DNA of 64,000 nucleotides. Origin: Desulfospira joergensenii DSM 10085. GTDB lineage: Bacteria > Desulfobacterota > Desulfobacteria > Desulfobacterales > Desulfobacteraceae. Of the stretch, positions 53,063 through 61,831 are shown one piece after another. Location: the NCBI RefSeq assembly GCF_000420085.1, contig NZ_ATUG01000001.1, forward strand, positions 186,001 to 250,000, in the 5' to 3' direction. The notes under the pieces were generated by a model. That model saw only the letters and a program-made list of their open reading frames with translations, was not told where the DNA came from and made no database searches. The translations under genes and the position numbers were made by a program. Each line of letters starts with the position of its first letter. Position 1 is the first letter of the stretch.

Positions 53063-53970
53063 ATCCCTATTCTCGGATTCTCCAATGTTCCTTTGATATA
53101 AAATTCAATTCCGTTCCTGGAAATATTTCCCGCCCTGGACCGGATGGCGGCCTGATTTGCAAACCTTGCCAAATAAGGGGAATCCGGAAGAATCTTTCCG
53201 GTCAGGTTCAACCGGGTTTTTTGGGCAGAGGACGCCAGACGGATATCCCCTTTCAATCTGAGGTTGAGCATTGATCCCCTTCCGGCGCACCGGGTAATAA
53301 CGAGCCTTTGGGGATACCGGACAAACTCAATGGTAAGACTGGAAAAATCAATCTCCGGGAAATTGATCATATTGAGCCAGGAATTTTCCATATGTGCTGA
53401 AAAATTCTCCATGACCAGGGTGCCATGGCCCGGATTCTTTCTTCCGGCCTTACCCTTTAAGGGTTTTGCAGGGGAACCCGGGGGGTCGTCGACTAGGTCC
53501 TCATGGTATTCGCCGCTGAGGTCGCAGCTTAAAGTCACCTCTGCCAGGGGAGAGTGATACTTAAATCCGTTGATATTGATTTTTTCCAGAAAAAACTCTG
53601 ATTCTGAAATTTTAAGAGGATCGAGACTCTTTACCTTTAGATTCCCTTTTACCAGACCTCGGTTCAATTCAGCCCTGACAGTCAATTTTTTTTCACTGCG
53701 GAACAGGGACATGGGGCTGAAACCGATCTTAACCCCATCCGGGACAATTTTCAGTTCTTTGTTTAATGAAATTATCGTGTCCTGAAAACTCAAGCCCAAG
53801 GGCAGCGCAGGTTTGACGCTACCAACGGCAAACTGTAAATCCGTCCTCCTGCTCTTGAGCATTTCTGTCAGCCGGATACCGGCTTCCCTGCCCGGAAAAC
53901 AGACAAAGGCAAACCCGATAAAGGCCAGGATGAAGATCAGCAGATAGATCAGCACGGTTTTCCGATTCAT
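53059..53970 (-). CDS. gspN: Type II secretion protein GspN
   Basis: A 303-residue protein with one N-terminal membrane segment (VLIYLLIFILAFIGFAFVCF) and a beta-rich periplasmic part: VGSVKPALPLGLSFQDTIISLN, FSPMSLFRSEKKLTVRAELNRGLVKGNL and NLTGKILPDSPYLARFANQ. This is the GspN form seen in deltaproteobacterial operons. The ATG at 53970 directly follows the gspM stop; a TTG at 53988 is the alternative. Its exact role is unknown and it is absent from many systems. Confidence 0.85.
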   Translation of the reverse strand: MNRKTVLIYLLIFILAFIGFAFVCFPGREAGIRLTEMLKSRRTDLQFAVGSVKPALPLGLSFQDTIISLNKELKIVPDGVKIGFSPMSLFRSEKKLTVRAELNRGLVKGNLKVKSLDPLKISESEFFLEKININGFKYHSPLAEVTLSCDLSGEYHEDLVDDPPGSPAKPLKGKAGRKNPGHGTLVMENFSAHMENSWLNMINFPEIDFSSLTIEFVRYPQRLVITRCAGRGSMLNLRLKGDIRLASSAQKTRLNLTGKILPDSPYLARFANQAAIRSRAGNISRNGIEFYIKGTLENPRIGI

Positions 53971-53971
53971 T

Positions 53972-54508
53972 TTAGCTTTTGTCCTCAAGCATCAGGGTTT
54001 GGGTTTCGATAACAGCGTCCAGTTTTCTTTCTTCTTTTCCGGCCTTTGTCAATGACAGGGAAGTAATGTCTACGCTGTTCCCGGAGGATTCGATGCGGAG
54101 CAGAAAATCCACCAGATCTTTGAGAAAGACCTCTTTGAGTTTGATTTTCACCGTTGCAAGGGAGTGGGAAGACTTTTCCAGCTTTCTGGTAAAGGGTTTC
54201 ATATTGACGACATTTGTTTTTACCCCGCTCTGTTCTGCCTGGGCATCCAGAAAGGAAAACAGGGAAAACCCTTTTTTCCGCCGGGCCAGATCATCGGCCC
54301 GGTGATCCAGAGTTCCGGACAGGCTCTGGAACTGTCTGCGGAGTTGAACCATCTCCTCCAGGGCGATTCTCTTCTGGGCCAGTATCCGCCCGAGGTTTTC
54401 CCGGTTCTCCAGAACCGGGGCTACGCCCAGCTGGAACCCGAAAAAGAGTACGGCAAATGCAATCCCAAAGCTTACAATCACTATTTCGCGTCTGGATAGA
54501 TCCGGCAT
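53972..54508 (-). CDS. gspM: Type II secretion protein GspM
   Basis: A 178-residue bitopic protein: membrane segment (IVIVSFGIAFAVLFFGFQLG), coiled coil (NLGRILAQKRIALEEMVQLRRQF) and a small periplasmic ferredoxin-like domain ending VDITSLSLTKAGKEERKLDAVIETQTLML. It partners GspL. Assignment rests on position between gspL and gspN and on size. Confidence 0.88.
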   Translation of the reverse strand: MPDLSRREIVIVSFGIAFAVLFFGFQLGVAPVLENRENLGRILAQKRIALEEMVQLRRQFQSLSGTLDHRADDLARRKKGFSLFSFLDAQAEQSGVKTNVVNMKPFTRKLEKSSHSLATVKIKLKEVFLKDLVDFLLRIESSGNSVDITSLSLTKAGKEERKLDAVIETQTLMLEDKS

Positions 54509-54514
54509 ATGATG

Positions 54515-55930
54515 TCACATCTCGATTATGAATTTAAAATTGACCCGGTTTCCCTTTTTGTCCGCAGCCGCACTGCTGATCTCCACTGTCTTAAACAGGT
54601 CGGAAGATTCTATCCGGCCTTTTATCTTGTCCACATTATTGAAATTGTCCGTTGAACCGGACAGGACAATCCTGCCGTTGTTGAATAAAAATCTTGATAT
54701 ATCCATATCAATGGAGGCATCAATCCTGTCTGAAAGCTCATTCATAATTTGAACCAGCTTGAATGTCCTTTGATCCGAAGCCTTTTTGCCACCTGACCCT
54801 GCCTTCTTAGCGGCATTCTTCAGGTTGGCCTTCATCTGGAGATAGGGGTCCTGAACCTTTTTGATTTGTGGAAAGGTTTGGGTGAAAATATCAAGGGCCC
54901 GGCTGTCAATAACGGCGATTCTTGCGGCCAGCCTGGCATTGTCCATGGCTGTCCCGGTCATGAACAGGCCGAAGACTGCTGCAAAAAGGATGGCTGCGGC
55001 AACCATGGAGCCCAGGTGTTTTTTGACAAAGGAACTCGACCCGTATTCTCCCTGGCAGAAATTGAACAGGTATTTTCCTTTTTTCTGGGGAAGAACAGTG
55101 GCCAGCAGCTCCTTTGAACTCAGTTCCGCAACGGTCACCCCGTCCGGATCAAAAACCTTTTCCAAACCAATGACAATGGTCCGGGTCTTTTCAGGATCCC
55201 TGTCCGAGCAAACGGAAATCTCAAAAAAACGCCGGTTTCCTGTCCTTTGATTAAACCCGATGACCGCCTGTTTGACCTTGATCGAGATCTCCTGGGCATC
55301 CATGCCGGCGGCCGGGAAAGAGCGTAGGCTGCAGGGCCGGCCCTGGAGGATGATTACCAGGCTTACCTCGGTGTCTGTGAGGCTGAGAAAAACCGAATTT
55401 TCCTTTTCCCTGTGAATTCCCAGATAGGCCAGGGCCGCGGCATAGCCCCTGGGGGTGATCAGCCTCGGCTGAATGCCCATGGCCTTCAGTTTTTCAGCGT
55501 ATCCTCTTACCCGGGATTCAAAAATAGAGGCGGTCTGGACCCGGTTGCTCCCTTGCCCCTTTTTTTCACCGGATTTCAGAATGAAAAAATCGGAAATATA
55601 ATCTTCATTGCTCAGAGGCAAAAGGGATTCCAGCTCAAATCCCAGAACCTGCCGGACCTTTTTTGGGGAAGAAAAAGGAAGATCCACACTCCTGAAACTG
55701 ATCCAGAGGGAAGAGACCAAAATGGTGGCCTGGGAACAGGAGCTAAGATCCAGGCGGGCGGCGATCAGGTCCATGGCCGTGTCAAAGGCAGATGCCTCCT
55801 CGGATGGAGGCAGATCCTCAAACCGGATCCGGCATTCATCCGGGGCCTGGATCTGCCGGGGTCCTTTTCCGGCGACAGCGGCATGAACCCCCAGATCATC
55901 CAGCTCGAGACGTAAAAAAGACCTGTCCAT
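54515..55930 (-). CDS. gspL: Type II secretion protein GspL
   Basis: A 471-residue protein. The cytoplasmic actin-like part (1-300, e.g. VDLPFSSPKKVRQVLGFELESLLPLSNEDYISDFFIL) docks GspE; a membrane segment (MVAAAILFAAVFGLFMTG) is near 315-332; the periplasmic end contains a PilO/GspL ferredoxin-like domain (RIVLSGSTDNFNNVDKIKGRIES). It begins right where gspK ends, on the same strand. Confidence 0.9.
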   Translation of the reverse strand: MDRSFLRLELDDLGVHAAVAGKGPRQIQAPDECRIRFEDLPPSEEASAFDTAMDLIAARLDLSSCSQATILVSSLWISFRSVDLPFSSPKKVRQVLGFELESLLPLSNEDYISDFFILKSGEKKGQGSNRVQTASIFESRVRGYAEKLKAMGIQPRLITPRGYAAALAYLGIHREKENSVFLSLTDTEVSLVIILQGRPCSLRSFPAAGMDAQEISIKVKQAVIGFNQRTGNRRFFEISVCSDRDPEKTRTIVIGLEKVFDPDGVTVAELSSKELLATVLPQKKGKYLFNFCQGEYGSSSFVKKHLGSMVAAAILFAAVFGLFMTGTAMDNARLAARIAVIDSRALDIFTQTFPQIKKVQDPYLQMKANLKNAAKKAGSGGKKASDQRTFKLVQIMNELSDRIDASIDMDISRFLFNNGRIVLSGSTDNFNNVDKIKGRIESSDLFKTVEISSAAADKKGNRVNFKFIIEM

Positions 55931-57070
55931 TTATTGTATCCTTTCCATCTGCAGGGTCCGGCATGTCCATTTTCCGGATTCTTCGATCTTTTCCCGTTTT
56001 AGAACAGCCGCAAGGGTCAGCTGGGCTTCCTTTTCCCTGGCCGTGCACTCTACCCGGAAAATATGGCTGGAATATACAGCTATGCTGTCCAGCCGATCCT
56101 GCTCTTTATCTGACAAGGTTATAACCGTCTTATACCACCCCGTGTCAAGGGCGTTCACAAAAACATTTCCCTGTTCGGACCGTTCTTCCCTGAAATCTAT
56201 TAAATCCAGGGCCATGTCTTCCATGCCCTCGGGAAGGATGGCGGCCAGAACATCCCGGCCTGCCGTATTGATGTTCACCGTTCCGGAAAACCGGTATCCC
56301 CCCTGCTCCCCTTTCTCACTGTCCAGCCCGTACACGGTAAAGACATCGTCCAGGGTCTGGGCCTGATCCGGGTTTTCTTCCTCTTCCATGCCCTGTCCGG
56401 CTCCAGTGGTTGTAAGGATATCCCTTGTCACCCCTTTGACGCTGAAGAGCTCATCCACATGGTTAAAGGGCGAATTGAAGCATTCATAGGGAGGATCAAG
56501 ATCCTGGTAGTATTCGGATTCCGCACCGGACAGCCCTGTGATCGCATCATCATCATTTGAATCTAGCCAGTCTTTCATGGAATTGATAATTTCAACCGGA
56601 TCCCTTTCATCCTTTGTCTTGTCGCTGGAAAACCGGAGCCGGAAAAAATTCTCCAGAATCCGTCTCAGATCGACATTCAATTCGCTCCCGGGGTATTCCC
56701 GGACCAGGGCATTGACCTGAATTTTTGAGAGTTCATCCGTGATCTTGATGGTAAGGTTTCCCTGGCTGCCAGTGATTTGAGCGGCAGCCAAAGCCAGTTT
56801 GTCCGGGTTTGCCCAGACCTCCTGAATAGAGTCGATTTCATTTTCTTCTGCGTCTGCAATCAGCAGCAGCTTTGCCAGGCTGACGCCTGACAGGGCAAAC
56901 TGCTCTGCCTGGAACAACTCTTTTTCCTTAAGCCCTCCCATGACAGAGTCACCGGTGAGCTTACCCAGCTGAAGGGCCCCGGCCATGAGTATGGCCACAA
57001 TGCCCAGGGTCACCACCAGGGCCACGCCCCTTTCATTGTTCAATACTCCTGAATACTTCTGCCTATTCAA
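55931..57070 (-). CDS. gspK: Type II secretion minor pseudopilin GspK
   Basis: A 379-residue pseudopilin. After NNERG the hydrophobic segment VALVVTLGIVAILMAGALQ starts, and position 5 lacks glutamate, as is normal for GspK. Later stretches include LTIKITDELSKIQVNALV, DWLDSNDDDAITGLSGAES and VNINTAGRDVLAAILP. No ATG is available; TTG at 57070 with GGGGAG eight bases upstream overlaps the gspJ end, and TTG at 57043 is an alternative. It caps the pseudopilus with GspI and GspJ. Confidence 0.88.
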   Translation of the reverse strand: MNRQKYSGVLNNERGVALVVTLGIVAILMAGALQLGKLTGDSVMGGLKEKELFQAEQFALSGVSLAKLLLIADAEENEIDSIQEVWANPDKLALAAAQITGSQGNLTIKITDELSKIQVNALVREYPGSELNVDLRRILENFFRLRFSSDKTKDERDPVEIINSMKDWLDSNDDDAITGLSGAESEYYQDLDPPYECFNSPFNHVDELFSVKGVTRDILTTTGAGQGMEEEENPDQAQTLDDVFTVYGLDSEKGEQGGYRFSGTVNINTAGRDVLAAILPEGMEDMALDLIDFREERSEQGNVFVNALDTGWYKTVITLSDKEQDRLDSIAVYSSHIFRVECTAREKEAQLTLAAVLKREKIEESGKWTCRTLQMERIQ

Positions 57071-57779
57071 TGGGCAATCTCCCCGAATCAAGATGGATAA
57101 GGGTCTGAAAGACCTGATCTCCCCGGTCCGAGGCAAAGATAATTTTCAAACGGATATCCGAAGGAAAGGCATAATCAAACTCTTTGGTATCGGAATCCCA
57201 GTCCCGGTGCTCATCTCCCTCTGCATCAATGTACAGGACTTCAAACCCTGAGATGCCCCGGCAGAGAAGAGGATCCCTGCAGGATTCCACCTGCCCGGGA
57301 AAGGGATAAAGGGCATCGGCCCGGAAAAGGTCATATCCCCTGTCCTTGTTTTCCTTGACATAATATCCGATTCTTGCCGCCCCGGATCTTAGATCGCTTC
57401 CCACGCCGGCATGGGCCAGGGAGGCAAACACCAGGGACGAGACCGTAAGCTCTCCAACCCTCTCTTCTTTGCCTAGGAAACGGAAGGGGTCCGGGTCGGA
57501 GTCAAACCCGGGTTTTTGGTATCTGGGCTCCTGGAGGACAAACAAGGACCTGAGATCCCAATGAATCCGCCTCAGCACATTCCTGACTTTCTCATTGTAG
57601 GTCAGGTTGGCCCTGACCTCATCACTCGTGGTTACAAAGGCCTTGAAAGAGGAAAAAAGGGCGGAGATAATTACGAAAAAGATCAAGATGGCAATCATGA
57701 CCTCCAAAAGCGTGAACCCCCGGTTTCGCTCCCTGACAGCTCTATTCTTCAAGGGCCAGTCTCCAGGTGGTGATTTCAT
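57063..57779 (-). CDS. gspJ: Type II secretion minor pseudopilin GspJ
   Basis: A 238-residue pseudopilin. The prepilin cleavage site RNRG is followed by FTLLEVMIAILIFFVIISAL with glutamate at position 5. The globular part (SDEVRANLTYNEKVRNVLRRIHWDLRSLFV, LRSGAARIGYYVKENKDRG) fits GspJ. Its start overlaps the gspI end by about 38 bases. Confidence 0.9.
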   Translation of the reverse strand: MKSPPGDWPLKNRAVRERNRGFTLLEVMIAILIFFVIISALFSSFKAFVTTSDEVRANLTYNEKVRNVLRRIHWDLRSLFVLQEPRYQKPGFDSDPDPFRFLGKEERVGELTVSSLVFASLAHAGVGSDLRSGAARIGYYVKENKDRGYDLFRADALYPFPGQVESCRDPLLCRGISGFEVLYIDAEGDEHRDWDSDTKEFDYAFPSDIRLKIIFASDRGDQVFQTLIHLDSGRLPIE

Positions 57780-58185
57780 ATGTTTGCTGCTCCTGCCTGT
57801 CCATGATCTTCAGCCGGATCTTCTTAAACGCCTTATTTTTGTCCTCGTCAATAAAATCCAGGTCATTGAGTACAGATTCGGATATCTCACAGGTCCACTT
57901 GTACCCGGGATACAACTCTCCAAAGTCCCCGGAGGTCTTGTTCCAATCTGCCAGGTCCTGCTCCATTTCCGCCAGGACCTGCCCTGCCAGGGCCGGGGCC
58001 AGGACGTTGAAACTGCCGGTTCCGGCCAGGCGGATGGTGCCTGACTGCATCCTGAAAAGGGAAACAAATACCAGGGCAATAATGGATACGGCAATCATGA
58101 CTTCCAAAAGGGTGAAGCCTCCGGTGTTTTCCCTGGCATGTCTGCCCGGAGAAATGGGTTTAGATGCAGTCTTCAAGAAAAACAT
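57742..58185 (-). CDS. gspI: Type II secretion minor pseudopilin GspI
   Basis: A 147-residue pseudopilin with cleavage site ENTGG then FTLLEVMIAVSIIALVFVSL. The globular end (ALAGQVLAEMEQDLADWNKTSGDFGELYPGYKWTCEI) is typical of GspI. The ATG at 58185 has GGA six bases upstream; an ATG two codons earlier is also possible. It overlaps gspH and gspJ. Confidence 0.88.
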   Translation of the reverse strand: MFFLKTASKPISPGRHARENTGGFTLLEVMIAVSIIALVFVSLFRMQSGTIRLAGTGSFNVLAPALAGQVLAEMEQDLADWNKTSGDFGELYPGYKWTCEISESVLNDLDFIDEDKNKAFKKIRLKIMDRQEQQTYEITTWRLALEE

Positions 58186-58816
58186 GGTCATCCAGAAGCT
58201 CAACCCTGGAAAGAAAAGGCTCTATTTCCAGGGTTAATTTTTTCCCCTTGTTAATGATATGAATCAGGGCAAAATCAGAATACCCCTGCCTTCTGAATCT
58301 GATCCTGTATTCATCGGCCCGGGATCTTCTGATCCCCGGAAATTCAACGTCAAGGATGTCAAGATCCCCGGAAAAGATAAATGCGTTTTCCCGGGCCGCA
58401 TCCAGAGCCTGTTCATCCATGGAATCGTCACTGACCCAGACCCTGTTCCCTCCGGTTTCCACGTGGAGGATAAGATCCCTGTTCTGTTCAACCGCCCTGT
58501 TCTTCAAATCATTCACAAGCCTGGCCACCTGCCCGACCTGGGTATTGGAACCGGAAAACAAATCCATATTCCTGAACACGGGCAGGGAAAACAGGAGCAG
58601 GCCCGAAACAATGCTGATCACCACGATCAGCTCCACCAGGGTAAACCCATGTTCGATTTTTTCTGATCGTTTTAAGGCAATCCCCTGCCTGGAAAAAGGT
58701 GAGCCCGGAAACAGGGTACAGGAGATTTTACGACCGGAGTCTAACCAGGCAGGTCTGAAGGTTTTGCAGCACCGCCGCAGGCGGGTGGCTGTTCTTCCAC
58801 ACACAAGTCTATTCAA
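58160..58816 (-). CDS. gspH: Type II secretion minor pseudopilin GspH
   Basis: Up to 218 residues. IEHG is followed by FTLVELIVVISIVSGLLLFS, the prepilin helix with glutamate at position 5, then ARLVNDLKNRAVEQNRDLILHVETGGNRVWV. No ATG is available for a normal short leader; the only early start is TTG at 58816, which overlaps the gspG stop and gives a leader of about 56 residues. A non-standard start nearer the helix is possible. The protein initiates the pseudopilus tip together with GspI-J-K. Confidence 0.82.
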   Translation of the reverse strand: MNRLVCGRTATRLRRCCKTFRPAWLDSGRKISCTLFPGSPFSRQGIALKRSEKIEHGFTLVELIVVISIVSGLLLFSLPVFRNMDLFSGSNTQVGQVARLVNDLKNRAVEQNRDLILHVETGGNRVWVSDDSMDEQALDAARENAFIFSGDLDILDVEFPGIRRSRADEYRIRFRRQGYSDFALIHIINKGKKLTLEIEPFLSRVELLDDHVFLEDCI

Positions 58817-59288
58817 GTTCCCAGCTGTTTATATCCTTGTTTTTTCCCTCGCCGCCCGGTGCACCGTCCGCTCCGTAGCTGATCAAGTCATAGTCGTCAT
58901 GGACACCCGGGGACAGATAGAGATACTCCTTTCCCCAGGGGTCTTTGGGGACCCTTTTCTTTTCCAGGTACCCCTTTTCATTCCAATTGGAAGGAATGGG
59001 CTCGGTGGAGGGCTTCTCAATCAGTGCCAGAAGTCCCTGCTCCGTGGTGGGATAGGAACCGCTGTCCAGCTTATAAAGCTTAAGTGCGGTGTCCAGGGAG
59101 GCGATGTCCACCTTGGCCTTGACAATTTTTGCATCGTCTGTCCGCCCCATGAACCTGGGGGCGATATAGGTGGCCAGAATTCCCAGGATAACCACGACCA
59201 CCATGAGTTCAAGAAAAGAGAACCCCTTCTCATCTGCGCAGCCTGGAAAGAGTTTGACTTTCTTTGGTTTAAAACCCTTGTCAATCAT
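58809..59288 (-). CDS. gspG: Type II secretion major pseudopilin GspG
   Basis: A 159-residue major pseudopilin. The cleavage site DEKG precedes FSFLELMVVVVILGILATYI with glutamate at position 5. ALKLYKLDSGSYPTTEQGLLALIEKP and DPWGKEYLYLSPG with YDLISYGADGAPGGEG are diagnostic, including the calcium-binding C-terminal loop. It is first in the minus-strand gsp operon. Confidence 0.97.
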   Translation of the reverse strand: MIDKGFKPKKVKLFPGCADEKGFSFLELMVVVVILGILATYIAPRFMGRTDDAKIVKAKVDIASLDTALKLYKLDSGSYPTTEQGLLALIEKPSTEPIPSNWNEKGYLEKKRVPKDPWGKEYLYLSPGVHDDYDLISYGADGAPGGEGKNKDINSWELE

Positions 59289-59898
59289 GACAAATTACTC
59301 CGAATCTTTAAATTGATCATCTAAAATGTCTTACCACTATTTATCTGGCAAGTAAAGAAGAGCAGATGGTCGAAAAACACCGGACAGCGGCAAATCCTTT
59401 TAATGATTTCCGGCAGTTTCACTAAATCAGGACCTGCTTTGCTAACCAAAGACTCATATATTAAAAAATCGTGTGATACATGCACCACCTCCCCATAGAA
59501 TACGGTTTGACTCAATCGGCAACCCGGTTGTTCGGCCTGGAAGGCAAAAGAACCGAGGCTTTCCATCCTGTTTTACCTCAGATGCAGCCTTTTCGGTTTC
59601 AGGCATCGATATCATGATCTATTTTTTATTGCTTGGACTTATTTGCTAAAAACCCGGATTAATTTGCTGTCTTTAAGGTATCTCTGATAATCAGAATTTG
59701 GGTTTGAGTTCAAGGCCCATGAGAAACAAGTGCTTTTCGGTTATATAAATCAGGGTGGAAGGCCTCCGGCTTGACATACAAGGCCTTGGGATATTCCAGA
59801 TGACCGGATTTTACGGGTTTGGCAAGGGCTCCGGGGAAGAAGCCGGGCTTTTATATCTGAATTTTTCTGAATTTTACAGGAAGGTGGATAAGGCCGTT
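59289..59898. other. Intergenic region upstream of gspG
   Basis: About 610 bases. The promoter of the gsp operon should lie in the left part, but no clean element is visible. On the minus strand 59691-59750 reads LIYITEKHLFLMGLELKPKF to a stop, like the last strand of an outer-membrane beta protein; no complete gene goes with it, so it may be a remnant. A 21-base element at 59630-59650 resembles part of the hairpin at 45044. Confidence 0.4.
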
Positions 59899-61677
59899 TT
59901 ATCTTTGGTTTTCCTGCTTTTTTTTCGCTTTTTTATACCAGGCTTCATTCCCATAAAATTTATCGGAACATTCCGGGCACAAGCCATGGCTGAATGCAGC
60001 ATCGGAACGTTTTTCGATATAGGTTTCCAATTGATTCCAATATCCTTTTTCATCCCGGATTTTTTTACAATTGGAACATATGGGCAATAGCCCCCGCAGT
60101 TCCTTTATCTCTTCCTCGGCCTTTTTCTGCCGGGTCAGATCCCGAATGGCCGTTCCACGGACCGGTATTCCCTTGTATGAAAACACTCTGGACTGTACTT
60201 CAATAGGGAATTGGCTTCCATCTTTCTTTAGCCCGACGGTTTCATAGGCCTTGTCAAAACCGGATAAGATCTTGTTCTGAACCTCTTCCCGTCTGTCTTG
60301 GGCGATAAACCTGGTTGACTCCATACCAAGGGCTTCCTGGTCCGGATATCCGAACATCTCAGCTGCCGCATTGTTTACTTCAATAACAGAGCCCTGGGCT
60401 GATATGACGATTCCTTCAAGGGAGGCGTCGGACAGGCATCGATACCTTTCTTCACTGTCTTTCAGTGCTTTGTTCGAATCCGTCAGTTCACAAGTCCGTT
60501 CTTGAACAAGTTCTTCCAGATGATCCCGATGTTTTACCAGCTCCTTTTCTATCCGGCGGCGGCGAAGGATATTTACCGAAAGGAGGACGATAAAACCCAA
60601 TAGAACGGCAAAGGAGGCCAGAATACTCCACATAGCCGGCTTATGGTCCTCATAAAAGGAATGGGGGCGATTGATAATCGTGCTGCCGGCCGGCAGATTC
60701 TCCATTGGAATATCAAATTTCTCAAGGACTGTGTAATCGAAAATATAATGATTGGGGCTTTTTTTAACGACGGGAATGTCCCTGGGATTTTCTCCATGAA
60801 TGATTTGCAGAGCCAATTCCGCCGCAGTAGTTCCCTGTGAGAACCCGGTGGTCATCATCCCTCCGACGATGCCATGGTTAAGAAAAAAATCCCAGGAGCT
60901 GTAGACAGGACGATTGCTTGCCATTGTGATCAAATCGGCGGACCGCTCCAGGGAAAAAGTGTTTCCGGACTTATCCGAGGTGAACGCACAGAGGAAAACC
61001 ATGCTGTCAGTCGGCAGATGACCGACTTCATTCATCACTCCCGTCATGTCCATGTCGGTGATGGTAATGAACTTGATTTTATTCCCATATTTGGGGATGA
61101 TCGATTTCATGGATTTCAAAGTAGCCTTTCCGGATACGGTTTGATCCACAACCGAATAGATCTTTTTCAATTCAGGGTGTATTGCCAGGGCCGCCTCGAT
61201 GGTACCCTGAATACTGAAAGATTCCACAACGCCTGTAAAATATGGGGTTGAACTGATAAATTCATCTTTGAAATAATTCACACCGCAAAAAACCACCGGG
61301 ATGCCGGAAAAGATGTCCTCATGATGGTTTAGAAGAAATTGGAATGCATGGTCATCCGAGGAGATGATTACATCCAATTTCCTTTTGGCGTATTTGTCTT
61401 TTAAAAACAATGTCAAATCATCAAGATATTTTTGATGAAAAATTCTCTTGGTATCCATATACTCGGTGAACGTTTCGATCTGAACATCGCTTTGGAACAA
61501 AATTTCGTCGATTCCCCGTGCAACACTGTCTGTCCATCCAAGTCCCCTGTGATAGCTGTGGATAATTAAAACATTCTTGATCTCGGCTCCGTCGGCAGCC
61601 AGGGAGGCAAAGGGAAAAAGCATGAGAAGGACAAGAGAATACAACCATTGAATTGATTGGCAAGGCGAATTTTTCAT
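59899..61677 (-). CDS. Membrane sensor: periplasmic binding-type domain, PAS, and CxxC tail
   Basis: A 592-residue protein. Signal peptide, then an ABC-type substrate-binding sensor domain (28-330; NVLIIHSYHRGLGWTDSVARGI, IISSDDHAFQFLLNH, GVVESFSIQGTIEAALAI), a membrane segment (SILASFAVLLGFIVLLSVNIL), a coiled coil and a PAS domain (about 425-530). The end is LLPICSNCKKIRDEKGYW, then FSHGLCPECSDKFYG, two CxxC pairs that may bind zinc. No kinase, GGDEF or EAL domain follows, so the output is unknown. Confidence 0.85.
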   Translation of the reverse strand: MKNSPCQSIQWLYSLVLLMLFPFASLAADGAEIKNVLIIHSYHRGLGWTDSVARGIDEILFQSDVQIETFTEYMDTKRIFHQKYLDDLTLFLKDKYAKRKLDVIISSDDHAFQFLLNHHEDIFSGIPVVFCGVNYFKDEFISSTPYFTGVVESFSIQGTIEAALAIHPELKKIYSVVDQTVSGKATLKSMKSIIPKYGNKIKFITITDMDMTGVMNEVGHLPTDSMVFLCAFTSDKSGNTFSLERSADLITMASNRPVYSSWDFFLNHGIVGGMMTTGFSQGTTAAELALQIIHGENPRDIPVVKKSPNHYIFDYTVLEKFDIPMENLPAGSTIINRPHSFYEDHKPAMWSILASFAVLLGFIVLLSVNILRRRRIEKELVKHRDHLEELVQERTCELTDSNKALKDSEERYRCLSDASLEGIVISAQGSVIEVNNAAAEMFGYPDQEALGMESTRFIAQDRREEVQNKILSGFDKAYETVGLKKDGSQFPIEVQSRVFSYKGIPVRGTAIRDLTRQKKAEEEIKELRGLLPICSNCKKIRDEKGYWNQLETYIEKRSDAAFSHGLCPECSDKFYGNEAWYKKAKKKQENQR

Positions 61678-61831
61678 CTAATGACTCTACTCACAAATTA
61701 GGCTTTTGAAAACTTTCCCCAAGATAACCAAGTTTCTCGTAAAATGCAAAAGATAAATCGCCGCTGGAATCCTATGGACCGTGTATGCGACTTATATTTG
61801 CCTGTAGGGTTTAGAGAGGTCTTGGACGGAT

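Noticed and set aside
59755..60090. Plus-strand open frame reading LRLDIQGLGIFQMTGFYGFG
   Set aside because: Its second half is antisense to the well-supported sensor gene and its start lacks a ribosome site; the first half is too short to call. Kept only as a note in the intergenic entry.
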